Part shown: positions 34,005 through 42,991 of the stretch, one piece after another
Layout: every line of letters starts with the position of its first letter
Position numbering within the stretch: the first letter of the stretch is position 1
From: Gammaproteobacteria bacterium
GTDB lineage: Bacteria > Pseudomonadota > Gammaproteobacteria > Xanthomonadales > Wenzhouxiangellaceae
Direction of reading: 5' to 3'
Assembly: GCA_021772975.1 (NCBI GenBank)
Contig: JAJFKY010000020.1
Span: 193,559-257,558 of the forward strand
Length of the DNA stretch: 64,000 nt
Notes under the pieces: generated by a model
Database searches by the model: none
Seen by the model: only the letters and a program-made list of their open reading frames with translations
What the model was told of the DNA's origin: nothing
Program-made: the position numbers and the translations under genes

Positions 34005-34035
34005 AGCCCGGACGCCATGTCCGGGCTTTTTTTTT
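34005..34035 (+). terminator. Rho-independent terminator after the phasin gene
   Basis: AGCCCGGAC (34005-34013), loop GCCAT, GTCCGGGCT (34019-34027), then a run of T. This is a perfect 9-base stem and a canonical terminator about 70 bases after the phasin stop. Confidence 0.93.
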
Positions 34036-34069
34036 GCCGGATAAAACCATCCGCTGTGACTGGCTTAGT

Positions 34070-34207
34070 TCAAAGGTTGGTCATACCGGTGATGCCGATA
34101 ATGATCAGGTAAAAGGCGACGATATAGTTTAAAAGTCTCGGAAATACCAGAATTCCGATACCCGCGATTAACGATAGCAAAGGTGTCAGGCCGAAATGAA
34201 TGGTCAT
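34070..34207 (-). CDS. Small membrane protein, DUF3096 family
   Basis: A 45-residue protein starting MTIHFGLTPLLSLIAGIG. Two hydrophobic segments, LLSLIAGIGILVF and LNYIVAFYLIIIGITGM, flank a conserved PRLLNYIVAFYLI centre, matching the tiny DUF3096 inner-membrane family. GGGAG lies about 8 bases before the ATG. Function is unknown; relatives are often found beside stress or envelope genes. It stands between the phasin terminator and the large VWA protein gene. Confidence 0.85.
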   Translation of the reverse strand: MTIHFGLTPLLSLIAGIGILVFPRLLNYIVAFYLIIIGITGMTNL

Positions 34208-34304
34208 GCTACAACTCCCACTGATTAGATTGATTGGCGAGACCCAGTTTATGCTGATTGCTTATGTGGCGCAAAGTTAACAACCCGCTGAGCCCAATAT
34301 AACA

Positions 34305-37300
34305 TCAGCCCCGGCGCCAGCAAGTGCAATACCAGATCCACAACAGTAGCAGCAATGCCAGCAGCAACAGCACACGCAGCAGCAGGCAGGGCAGACAGCT
34401 GTCAGGCTTATCCGGAGTGGACTCGGGCTGCATTAAAGTGAGGTAGCGGGTGGCTTCCCGCGGAACCAGTTCACCGCGTTCGTTATAGCCGGTTGATTGG
34501 AAATAGAACTTATAGACACCCGGCTGGCCGGTCTGGATAAACCGGTTACTCCAGGTACCATCTGCAGCGCTGGCATCGGCATCGCTTCCATCATCTCGCA
34601 AACTGACCGCCGCAGTCGTTCCGTCGGGCGCGGTGACGGTAACCTGAACCTGCCCTTCCACAGCCGGCCAGCCACGATCACTCAACGCAGCGGTTAGGGT
34701 CACCGCCGCACCGGGTAAATAATGCGCGGGTAAAATCTGTACCTTGAGTTTGTAGTTGGAGGCCACGGCGGCAGCAAAGCCAATCGGCACCAGGCCTTGT
34801 TGTGGGTTGATATAAGTGCTGTGCTGGATGTCAGAATCAGCCAGAGCCTCTTTAATGGCGCTGCGGTCCCAGCGACCATTCGGCGTCAGCCGCAGTAACC
34901 AGTCACCCACGTAAGTGTTGGCTTGTGCCAGGTCCGGAAAAACCACGCGGTAAATTTTATAGGTATGCCGGCTTTTTTCTTGAATGGGAACCCCACCAAT
35001 GGCCATGCCCGGCACAATGACATCACCGCCCGGGCTGACGAACTCCAGATCATAAAAAGTTCGTAATACCGGATCATCCAGTACCAGGAAGTTAGCGCTG
35101 CGGTCAGATGAAGTGATAGTGGCAGTGTCAATGATAATGGGATCAGGGTTCAGCAGATTGGCGACATGGGTTGGATCAACCACCAGGTCCATACCGGCGG
35201 CATTTGAGAATATTTTGAAATAGAAGGTTTCCAGTTCAAACAGGTTCTCGCCACTGAGGCTGCCGGCAACCTGATGATAGCCGGCGCTGCCCATATTGGT
35301 GATGTTTTGCAGTTTGCTCGGCTCAATATCAAAGCCAAGTCCGATACTGTACATCTGCAGTTGATTATTGCCCGATCGGATGCCACCGATAACATCGTTG
35401 ATAAACGGAGATTCGTTCTCTTTGCCATCAGTCAAAACCACCATAACCTGCTTGCGATCATTTATAGCGGTTCCGATAGTGCTGGCGGCAGCTTGCATGG
35501 CGCCGCCGATGCCGGTGCGGCCCTCGGGTTTTAATCTGGCCAGATCGGTTAGTGCGGCATTGCTCAATTGCGAGGATTCAATCGCGTTTTTACCAGCCTC
35601 GGTAATCAGGTCAAAATTCAGATAGGTGCTGTTTTGTGCATTGTATTTCACCATGCCCAGCTTATCGCCGGTACCGCTTGCACCGATATCCTCACGCAGC
35701 AGATCGGTATACAGCATGGCTGCATCACGCATGGCCTGTATTTTGATCCTGTCACCGGCCGGGTCACGCATGCTGCCGCTGCGATCCAGGACCAGTGCGG
35801 TATCTATCGGTATGGGAGTGACTCCGCTGCCGGTCAGAGTGATATCCTGGTTCGGCGTACTGGGATCATTGCTGCTGACCCGCATTTGAATGGTATGGGT
35901 GCCAACCGCCTGAGGCTCATACACTTGTGCCAGGATCAGCGGATCATCACCCGGGTTGATAATGATTGAACCACTGTTGTTGAGTTCGCTCCAATGGGTT
36001 CGATTGGGGTCATTGGCGGGCGTTGTGGTAGTCACCGTTACGGTCAATGCCGCATCGCCGTCATTGTGAATGGCCAGTGCTTTTTTAAAGGCAAAACCAA
36101 GTTCCACGTTGTTATAGTCAAGCACCGTGTTAACTCTCAGCACGGGTGTCGGGTTGGCGTTGCAGAGGGTTTGTAAACTGCTGACATGCGCAGCATAGGC
36201 CGGATCGCCCGGGTTGCCGGTCGGCATGGTGCGAGCCACTGCATTGTTCAGTATGGCTGCGCAGTACTGATTAACCGGTGGTACACCAGGTATAGGCGGG
36301 GCATTCAATTTGGTGGATATTTTTGGGAAGCGTCCCGCGCCGCCGGTCTTGCTGTGACAAGTGGTGCATTTGCCGGGTCCGGTGGAACTGCCGAGAATAT
36401 TGGTTGGGCCGGCATTCTGCGGCCAGCTTGGATGCACCAGCGGGTCGTACCAATCGTCCGGCATGATACTCAGGCTGAGTGGAGTGCCGGGGTGTATCAC
36501 AAACGAGTTCTCACCGGCATGGCAGTTGGTACAGACGCCGCCCTGACCACCCAGTAATTCAGCACCACCGGCGAAATCGGTTAATGCAAGGCTGCTTCCC
36601 AGCGGAATATCGAAGGAGCGGTCGTTGCGCTGGTTGTCCCAAAAGCAGGCCTTGCTGGTGGCCTTGCCCATGCAAATGATGCCCAGTAATTCTATGTCGC
36701 TGCCCTGGCCATTTTCTTTAACCCGCGGTAACGCTATACAAGCACCTTCGGGCGCTGTGCTGATATAGGTAAACACACGTGCTTCAGTGCGTCTTTCAGG
36801 TGGTGTGCCGGCTGGACCATTGCCGATAAACTCCTGGGCGTCAGTCAGCGAACCTTGTGATTGCCAGCGGCTGTCCCCCCAGTCGGGTGGAATCGGAACA
36901 CCGGAGGCTGCGCATTCGTCAATATAATTCTGACCGCTTAGCATGGTGGAAAAACCGCGGACGTCAGGGTCTACGCTGCGTTGACTTGCGCCTTGCTCAA
37001 TCAATTGCCGCAATTGCTCATGCACCACAAATGGCTTGCCCGCCTCAGGCCCACTCAGTTGATCTTGCAGATAACCCTGCAGCAAATGGTTTTTACCCTG
37101 CAGGATATGGGCATGGTCCGGGTTGACTTCTTTGATCAGCCAGTCAAGCAGTGCCGCATTGGCGATCAGTTTGTTTTGTCTGTCCCACTGTTTGCCAGCC
37201 AGCAGGCTGCTCTGACGCTGGTCAAACTGCGCTTTTTTCTCATCATCGGCAGCCGCGTAGAGTTCATCCAGATAATACTTCTGGGTCTGCTCTATAAACT

Positions 37301-37457
37301 CTGCCGTCACACCGATTTCATTCCCATCCCGGTCAAACATTGCACCATGTCCGATAAAGGCGATTGGTTCCTCAGCACCTGCAGGGTCAGCCGCGAAAAT
37401 GATCAAGATGAGAATCAAACTGATTATCCGGCCAGCGTTGTGGCTATATTTATTCAT
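34305..37457 (-). CDS. Large exported protein with c-type heme motifs, Hydin-like domain and VWA domain
   Basis: About 1050 residues. The ATG at 37457 has AGGA upstream and gives a signal peptide (IISLILILIIFAADPAGAEE). The N-terminal part is helical. Two CxxCH heme-c sites follow, CTNCHAG near residue 309 and CTTCHSK near residue 363. Next is an Ig-like 'choice-of-anchor D' (ASPM-SPD2-Hydin) segment (LAIHNDGDAALTVTVTT), then a von Willebrand A domain starting near residue 556 with a MIDAS DRSGSMRDPAG and later a VLTDGKENESPF segment. A further beta-rich region and a C-terminal membrane helix (LLLRVLLLLALLLLLWIW) with a short cysteine/basic tail end the protein. It may be a cell-surface redox or adhesion protein; function is not known. 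Confidence 0.88.
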   Translation of the reverse strand: MNKYSHNAGRIISLILILIIFAADPAGAEEPIAFIGHGAMFDRDGNEIGVTAEFIEQTQKYYLDELYAAADDEKKAQFDQRQSSLLAGKQWDRQNKLIANAALLDWLIKEVNPDHAHILQGKNHLLQGYLQDQLSGPEAGKPFVVHEQLRQLIEQGASQRSVDPDVRGFSTMLSGQNYIDECAASGVPIPPDWGDSRWQSQGSLTDAQEFIGNGPAGTPPERRTEARVFTYISTAPEGACIALPRVKENGQGSDIELLGIICMGKATSKACFWDNQRNDRSFDIPLGSSLALTDFAGGAELLGGQGGVCTNCHAGENSFVIHPGTPLSLSIMPDDWYDPLVHPSWPQNAGPTNILGSSTGPGKCTTCHSKTGGAGRFPKISTKLNAPPIPGVPPVNQYCAAILNNAVARTMPTGNPGDPAYAAHVSSLQTLCNANPTPVLRVNTVLDYNNVELGFAFKKALAIHNDGDAALTVTVTTTTPANDPNRTHWSELNNSGSIIINPGDDPLILAQVYEPQAVGTHTIQMRVSSNDPSTPNQDITLTGSGVTPIPIDTALVLDRSGSMRDPAGDRIKIQAMRDAAMLYTDLLREDIGASGTGDKLGMVKYNAQNSTYLNFDLITEAGKNAIESSQLSNAALTDLARLKPEGRTGIGGAMQAAASTIGTAINDRKQVMVVLTDGKENESPFINDVIGGIRSGNNQLQMYSIGLGFDIEPSKLQNITNMGSAGYHQVAGSLSGENLFELETFYFKIFSNAAGMDLVVDPTHVANLLNPDPIIIDTATITSSDRSANFLVLDDPVLRTFYDLEFVSPGGDVIVPGMAIGGVPIQEKSRHTYKIYRVVFPDLAQANTYVGDWLLRLTPNGRWDRSAIKEALADSDIQHSTYINPQQGLVPIGFAAAVASNYKLKVQILPAHYLPGAAVTLTAALSDRGWPAVEGQVQVTVTAPDGTTAAVSLRDDGSDADASAADGTWSNRFIQTGQPGVYKFYFQSTGYNERGELVPREATRYLTLMQPESTPDKPDSCLPCLLLRVLLLLALLLLLWIWYCTCWRRG

Positions 37458-37724
37458 CACGGCATCCTTTTTGTTATTGGTTATGAAGCAACGGATTTGG
37501 ATGCTTAGGCGACGCTCAAGGTATGCTCGCAACAAACAGGCTGGCTTGCGGCCTTAAAACAGGGGGCTGGAGATTTGAGTTGTCAGCTTTTAACTTGCGG
37601 GCCGGTTGTGTGGGCGGGTTTACCCTCAGATGAATGGCAATGGTGCGGGCGCGGCTGCCGGGCGTTATTTTCAGCTCATCCGAATGACTGGTTGTGCCGG
37701 AATGTCAGGCTGGTGCAGCAGATA

Positions 37725-38351
37725 TTACTGCAGATACAGCTTGGCCAATCGTTCAATTTGCTCGCGTTCGTGATCATTCAGATACCCCGCTACCTGACTG
37801 ATCACCTGCCACACCGCGAGATTTGGATTCTGTGCCAGCGGATCGGGTGTGATCGCGCTGAAGCCCAGCCAGCAATTGAGGGTCAGCAGAATATTACGGG
37901 TCAGAGTAGCGCGTTGCAGGGGGTTGGCTGTCAGCAGGCCGTTCTCGGCCAGCTGGTTGATCAGTTGTTGCGTGGTTTGCTGTTGCAGTTCCAGCAGCGC
38001 CTGGTAGCGCCTTTTCAAAGCCGGATAACTGCCGCATAACTCGTTTAAATCCCGGTACCAGAAGCGGTGTTCGATTTGCCGCTCGAAAATAAGATGCAGA
38101 TACAGCCAGATATCTTCGGCGTCCGGCAGGCGGCTGTCGGGCAGTACATTGATGTCCAGCATGGCCTGCTCGTACAGGCTGAACAGCTCACTGACAATCT
38201 CCTCCCGGCTGTCAAAATGGTAATACAGATTGCCGGGACTGATATCCAGCTCATCGGCAATGTGATTGGTGCTGACATTGCCGGCGCCATGTGCATTGAA
38301 CAAAGCCAGCGCCATCTCAAGAATCCGCTGACGGGTGTTACGCTTGCTCAA
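37725..38351 (-). CDS. TetR-family transcriptional regulator
   Basis: A 208-residue repressor-type protein. The N-terminal helix-turn-helix is typical: TRQRILEMALALFNAHGAGNVSTNHIADELDISPGNLYYHFDSREEIVSEL. The C-terminal ligand-binding half is helical with no diagnostic motif. It lies immediately before the acyl-CoA-binding protein and near the fatty acyl-CoA reductase, so control of lipid genes is plausible but unproven. Confidence 0.93.
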   Translation of the reverse strand: MSKRNTRQRILEMALALFNAHGAGNVSTNHIADELDISPGNLYYHFDSREEIVSELFSLYEQAMLDINVLPDSRLPDAEDIWLYLHLIFERQIEHRFWYRDLNELCGSYPALKRRYQALLELQQQTTQQLINQLAENGLLTANPLQRATLTRNILLTLNCWLGFSAITPDPLAQNPNLAVWQVISQVAGYLNDHEREQIERLAKLYLQ

Positions 38352-38371
38352 TGGGTTGTCAGATGAGGATT

Positions 38372-38629
38372 TCAGCCCTGCAGGCGCTGTACCAGATCAA
38401 TGTACCGTTGCCTGGCTTGATCCTGCTCGGTGCCTTTGAGCTTGGCCCAGGCATCGTACTTGGCGGCGGCTACAAAATCGAACAGACCTGGCCGGCTGCC
38501 ACTGACATCGCCTTCGCTGCCTTGTTTATAGAGCGCGTAGAGCTCCAGCATAGTGTCGTTATCAGGCCGTTCAGGCAACGATTTCGCAGCTTTGGTAGCC
38601 GCTTGAAATTGTTCTTTCAGATCGCTCAT
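38372..38629 (-). CDS. Acyl-CoA-binding protein
   Basis: An 85-residue ACBP-fold protein: FQAATKAAKSLPERPDNDTMLELYALYKQGSEGDVSGSRPGLFDFVAAAKYDAWAKLKG carries the conserved YALYKQ, GD and KYDAW segments that bind long-chain acyl-CoA. ACBPs are common in eukaryotes and patchy in bacteria. It lies about 20 bases upstream of the TetR gene on the same strand and 255 bases from the divergent fatty acyl-CoA reductase gene, consistent with acyl-CoA handling. Confidence 0.94.
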   Translation of the reverse strand: MSDLKEQFQAATKAAKSLPERPDNDTMLELYALYKQGSEGDVSGSRPGLFDFVAAAKYDAWAKLKGTEQDQARQRYIDLVQRLQG

Positions 38630-38884
38630 GGTCGGGTTCTCTGTTTATGGTTACGGTGTCAGTATGCCAGATTAGCGGCATAGCTCAATTGCTTGGCGTG
38701 CCGCGACACTCCGAGGTTCTGATAAAGCCCGGCTATGCTGTCGCCAGACCGGAGTTTGGTGGCTAAGGCCGGCGGGTGGTTTTTGCCCGGGCTAGTTTTT
38801 CCATACAGATTTCTTACAATGGTGGTATAACAACACTCATTTACTATCAGGCCGCGCCCCCTGGCGCCGGCACAGGAGCGAGGC

Positions 38885-40876
38885 ATGACCTATTTTGTTA
38901 CTGGCGGCACCGGTTTTATCGGACGCAATCTGATTGATCAGCTGATCAAGCGCAAAGGCACTGTGTATGTGCTGGTGCGGCGCGGATCCAGCAAAAAGTT
39001 CAAGGCTTTGAGTGAGCGCTGGGGCGCGGAGGCCAAGCGGGTGGTGGCGGTCAACGGTGACCTGACCAAGAAAAACCTGGGTGTTCCGCCGGCCCAGTTG
39101 GAAACGCTGAAGGGTAAAATCAAACATGTCTTTCACCTGGCGGCGGTCTATGATCTCAGCGCAGATCTGGCCAGCCAGGAGGCGGCTAATCTGGATGGCA
39201 CCCGGCATGCAATGCAGTTTGCCGATCAGGTCAATGCCAAGTGTTTCCATCACACCAGCTCGATTGCCGCGGCCGGCCTGTATCGAGGGGTATTCCGGGA
39301 AGATATGTTCGAGGAAGCGGAAAACCTGGATCACCCGTACTTCCGTACCAAGCATGACTCGGAAGGCATGGTGCGTAAAGACTGTCCGGTGCCGTATCGG
39401 ATTTATCGCCCGGCGATTGTGGTCGGGCACTCGGAAACCGGTGAAATCGATAAAATCGATGGGCCTTACTACTTCTTCAAAATGATCCAGAAAATGCGCA
39501 AGATGCTGCCGCCCTGGATGCCCACGCTGGGGCTGGAAGGTGGCCGCATGAACATGGTGCCGGTCGATTATGTGGCCAAGGCAATGGATCATATTGCCCA
39601 TCAGCCGGGTTTGAACGGTAAGTGCTTTCATCTGACCGATCCCAAGCCGCGCCGTATCGGCGAAGTGCTGAATATCTTCGCGAATGCCGGTCATGCACCC
39701 CAGATGACCATGCGTATCGATTCGCGCATTTTTAATTTTGTACCGCAGGTGGTCAAGCAGGGCCTTAACATGCTGCCGCCGGTGCGTCGGATTACCGGGC
39801 ATGTCCTCAAAGAACTGGGTATTCCCCGTGATGTGCTGGGGATGATCAATTATCCGACCCGCTTCGACAGCCGGGAAACCGAGGCGGCTTTGAAAGGCTC
39901 GGACATCGTGCTACCCCGGCTGGATAAATACGCCTGGGTGCTGTGGGATTACTGGGAACGGCATCTGGACCCGGATCTGTTTATTGACCGCAGCCTGCGT
40001 GGACATGTGACCGGCAAGACCGTGATGATCACCGGCGGTTCCTCAGGTATCGGCAAAGCCGCTGCGCAGATGATGGCCAGAGCCGGTGCCAAGGTGCTGG
40101 TAGTGGCACGCGGCGCGGAAGCATTGGCGGAGACCGTCAAGGAAATCAAAGACGAGGGTGGTGATGCATTGGCTTACCGTGCTGATCTGTCGGATATAGA
40201 CGATTGCGACAGACTGGTTGCCAAGGTACTGGAGGACCATGGTCACGTGGATGTGCTGGTCAATAACGCCGGCCGCTCGATCCGCCGCTCACTGGCCCTG
40301 TCATATGATCGTTTCCATGATTTTACCCGCACCATGCAACTGAATTATTTCGGCAGTCTGAAGTTGATTCTGGGCCTGTTGCCGATCATGGAAAAACGCC
40401 GCAGTGGTCAGATCATCAATATTTCATCGATCGGGGTGCTGAGTAATGCGCCGCGGTTCTCAGCCTATGTAGCTTCCAAGGCTGCGCTGGATGCCTTCTC
40501 GCGTTGCGCGGCCGCGGAATTTAATGACACCGGGGTGGCATTTACCACCATCAATATGCCACTGGTGCGTACGCCGATGATAGCGCCGACCAAAATGTAC
40601 GATAACGTCCCGACCATATCACCTGATGAAGCCGCCGAAATGGTGCGCAATGCGGTGATCTACCGGCCGCAGCGGATTGCTACCCGGTTGGGCATTTTCT
40701 CACAGGTGCTGCATATGCTGGCGCCGAAAGTATCCGAGATCGTGATGAATTCCGCCTTCCGGATGTTCCCTGACTCAGCTGCGGCCAAAGGCATGTCGGG
40801 CCGCAAAGAGCGCGAAAGTGAGCCATCCCAGGAACAAATCGCATTTGCTTCGATTATGCGTGGTATTCATTGGTAG
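38885..40876 (+). CDS. Fatty acyl-CoA reductase (alcohol-forming, Marinobacter FAR type)
   Basis: A 663-residue two-domain NAD(P)H enzyme that reduces fatty acyl-CoA to fatty alcohol, the first step in wax ester synthesis. Domain 1 (1-360) is an extended SDR: YFVTGGTGFIGRNLIDQL, HVFHLAAVYDLSADL, HHTSSIAAAGLYRG, YFRTKHDSE, IVVGHSETGEIDKIDGPYYF. Domain 2 (380-660) is a classical SDR: MITGGSSGIGKAAAQM, VLVNNAGRSIRRSLALSYDRFHDF, NISSIGVLSNAPRFSAYVASKAALDAFSR. The C-terminus (FASIMRGIHW) and overall layout closely match the enzyme known from Marinobacter. Length is as expected. A wax synthase is not in the window. Confidence 0.9.
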   Translation: MTYFVTGGTGFIGRNLIDQLIKRKGTVYVLVRRGSSKKFKALSERWGAEAKRVVAVNGDLTKKNLGVPPAQLETLKGKIKHVFHLAAVYDLSADLASQEAANLDGTRHAMQFADQVNAKCFHHTSSIAAAGLYRGVFREDMFEEAENLDHPYFRTKHDSEGMVRKDCPVPYRIYRPAIVVGHSETGEIDKIDGPYYFFKMIQKMRKMLPPWMPTLGLEGGRMNMVPVDYVAKAMDHIAHQPGLNGKCFHLTDPKPRRIGEVLNIFANAGHAPQMTMRIDSRIFNFVPQVVKQGLNMLPPVRRITGHVLKELGIPRDVLGMINYPTRFDSRETEAALKGSDIVLPRLDKYAWVLWDYWERHLDPDLFIDRSLRGHVTGKTVMITGGSSGIGKAAAQMMARAGAKVLVVARGAEALAETVKEIKDEGGDALAYRADLSDIDDCDRLVAKVLEDHGHVDVLVNNAGRSIRRSLALSYDRFHDFTRTMQLNYFGSLKLILGLLPIMEKRRSGQIINISSIGVLSNAPRFSAYVASKAALDAFSRCAAAEFNDTGVAFTTINMPLVRTPMIAPTKMYDNVPTISPDEAAEMVRNAVIYRPQRIATRLGIFSQVLHMLAPKVSEIVMNSAFRMFPDSAAAKGMSGRKERESEPSQEQIAFASIMRGIHW

Positions 40877-40898
40877 TACCACGTTAAATACCTCAATG

Positions 40899-40960
40899 CT
40901 AGCCCGCAAGCGGGCTCCTACAGTCCGACATTTAGTGTAGGAACCCGCTTGCGGGCGATA
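40899..40960. repeat. REP-like inverted repeat (stem-loop)
   Basis: CTAGCCCGCAAGCGGGCTCCTAC and TGTAGGAACCCGCTTGCGGGCGATA face each other across a spacer of about 14 bases, so the region can fold into a long hairpin. The element lies in the gap after the acyl-CoA reductase gene. Closely related arms occur at 55155-55309. Confidence 0.8.
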
Positions 40961-40980
40961 GCCTCAGCGACGAAAAGCAT

Positions 40981-42699
40981 ATGGTAAGCCGCGATATCTT
41001 ACTAATTGGGGTACTGCTGTTTAGTTTGTCTGCCTGCGCCATCTGGGAGGGCGCAAAATTAATTGTCCAGGGCGATAATATTGATCTGCGCGAGAGCGCC
41101 GATGAGATTGAGTCCAGAGAGGCCAAACCGGAAATAGCCGACTATCCGGATATTTTGCTGATAGCCATGGATGGTGTTGACCGCTACCTGCTGTATGAGA
41201 TGCTGAAGGCAGGCGAATTACCTGAATTGGCTGCGCTGCTGGGCGGTGCCGCGGATGATTATCCGCACGCGCATTTTGACCAGCGTTTACTGTCTACCAT
41301 TCCATCCTCTACCAGTATTGCCTGGGCGACCATGCTGACCGGAGTACAACCTGGCGTGCATGGCGTGATCGGCAATGAATGGTTTGAGCGGGACACCGGC
41401 AAGTTTGCCGCGCCCACGCCGGTTACGGTTGAAAAGCTCACGCCCATACTGCGTATTTATACCGAAGGCTACGCCAACGATTTATTGCGTGCCCCAACGG
41501 TGTATGAACAGATGCGCGCGCTTGAGTCGGCGGTAACCGTGGTGGTGGCGATGCATCATTTTTATGAGGGTGCGGACGAATTGATCGTGGCTGACCGCAC
41601 CGCGCTGGCGGAAGCATTAACCACGCTGATCGGCGATGAGGTGGCTGGTTTGCTGAGTGATGATCAGTCGCTGGGCTTATTTGGCGAGATTGATGAGGAA
41701 GTGTTGGAAAACGTCACTGAAATCATCAATGACAATAAAATTCCCGATGTGCTGACCTTGTATCTGCCGGGCATTGATCACTTTGCGCATATTTCAAAGC
41801 TTGGTCCGGATGCCGCCCGCCGGCGATATTTGCAGGAAGAAGTGGATCCACGCTTTAAGCCGTTGCGGACGGCACTGGAGGCTGCTGGCGCATTGGATAA
41901 CCGTTATGTGGTGATCAGCTCGGATCATGGTCATACCCAGGTGCTGAATGATGATCGCCACGCCCTGTCAATCGAGGGCGCAGGTGAACCGCCGGCATTG
42001 CTGGCCGCAGGTGGCTACAGCGTGCGGCCCTTCAGCATTGCAGTGCCTGAAGATAGTTATTTCGACACCGTGCTCGCTTATCAGGGTGCATTGGCTTATG
42101 TCTATGTGGCCAATGCATCAGGCTGTCAGCCCGAGTTGACATGCAACTGGAGTCTGCCTGCCAGGCAAAGCGATATTTACCCACTGGCGGAATTGTTTTA
42201 CCGTAATAATCTTGACGGCAAGCTGGTGCCGGAACTAAAGGGAACGCTGGATATGCTGCTGGTGCGTAATGTGGCGGCCAGCACTGATGCGGCGCAGGCA
42301 TTCGAAGTTTATCTGGGCGATGAGCAGACCCAGTCGATAGCGGATTATTTAAGCGCCAACCCCAGCGACAATTATATAGAACTGGTCGAGCGGTTGAATG
42401 CCCTGACGGCAGGTCAGTATGCCCGATACCTTGGCGATGTAATTCTAATCGCCAACAACGGGAATAAAGATCAACCCTCTGAACGCTACTATTTTTCCGA
42501 AGAATATTTTTCCTGGCACGGCAGTCCATCCAAGCAGGATGGCCAGGTGCCATTAATTATTGCGCACCGGGATAAATCCAGCGCTGAGCTGGCAGCGCTG
42601 GCTGATAGCGTGCTAGTAGCGGATCACAGTGTCGCAGCTGTCAGTAAACTGCTGATACAGCTGCGTTATGGTGAGCAAGCTCAGGCGAAGCAGGAATAA
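40981..42699 (+). CDS. Alkaline-phosphatase-fold phosphodiesterase lipoprotein
   Basis: A 572-residue lipoprotein (signal ILLIGVLLFSLSACAIW) of the type I phosphodiesterase/nucleotide pyrophosphatase superfamily. Metal and nucleophile region: DILLIAMDGVDRYLLYEM then STIPSSTSIAWATMLTGVQPGVHGVIGNEWF, where the nucleophile would be Thr/Ser in the TSIAW region. The second metal half is YLPGIDHFAHISKLGPD and VISSDHGHTQV. The substrate is not known; candidates are phosphodiesters on lipids or nucleotides outside the cytoplasm. It follows the acyl-CoA reductase after a REP-like hairpin. Confidence 0.88.
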   Translation: MVSRDILLIGVLLFSLSACAIWEGAKLIVQGDNIDLRESADEIESREAKPEIADYPDILLIAMDGVDRYLLYEMLKAGELPELAALLGGAADDYPHAHFDQRLLSTIPSSTSIAWATMLTGVQPGVHGVIGNEWFERDTGKFAAPTPVTVEKLTPILRIYTEGYANDLLRAPTVYEQMRALESAVTVVVAMHHFYEGADELIVADRTALAEALTTLIGDEVAGLLSDDQSLGLFGEIDEEVLENVTEIINDNKIPDVLTLYLPGIDHFAHISKLGPDAARRRYLQEEVDPRFKPLRTALEAAGALDNRYVVISSDHGHTQVLNDDRHALSIEGAGEPPALLAAGGYSVRPFSIAVPEDSYFDTVLAYQGALAYVYVANASGCQPELTCNWSLPARQSDIYPLAELFYRNNLDGKLVPELKGTLDMLLVRNVAASTDAAQAFEVYLGDEQTQSIADYLSANPSDNYIELVERLNALTAGQYARYLGDVILIANNGNKDQPSERYYFSEEYFSWHGSPSKQDGQVPLIIAHRDKSSAELAALADSVLVADHSVAAVSKLLIQLRYGEQAQAKQE

Positions 42700-42991
42700 G
42701 CCCGCTCAGCTGTAGTCTTAAGCCGACCATAGCCTGCTTTTTTCATATTGCACAGGATTAAAGTTCGTCGCAATTGTCTGTTAATGTGCCGCGGAAAATG
42801 ATTTCTCCCGTTGGTTGAAATGACGGCTCAGGTGGAATCGACAGCTTGCTTTGAAATAACAGCTCAAGCCGAAATGTCGGGCTGTTTTTGCGCCAACGAC
42901 TTAGCTGTGAAATAGCGGGTTACTGCCAATAACCCGATCAGTGTAGTGGTGCGCGGTCATCTCGAAAGCATTGATAGATCGATCTTTTCCG
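42700..42991. other. Intergenic gap
   Basis: About 290 bases between the phosphodiesterase gene and the end of sufE. I see no gene, tRNA or strong hairpin here; only short open frames of no interest. Confidence 0.4.

Noticed and set aside
37575-38039. 154-codon open frame opposite the TetR gene
   Set aside because: It overlaps most of the TetR C-terminal half and has no family signature.
38659-38886. 75-codon open frame upstream of the acyl-CoA reductase
   Set aside because: It lies in the divergent promoter region, has no ribosome binding site and resembles no family.
38837-39802. 321-codon open frame opposite the acyl-CoA reductase gene
   Set aside because: It is a shadow of a gene with clear motifs; the translation is histidine-rich with no family pattern.
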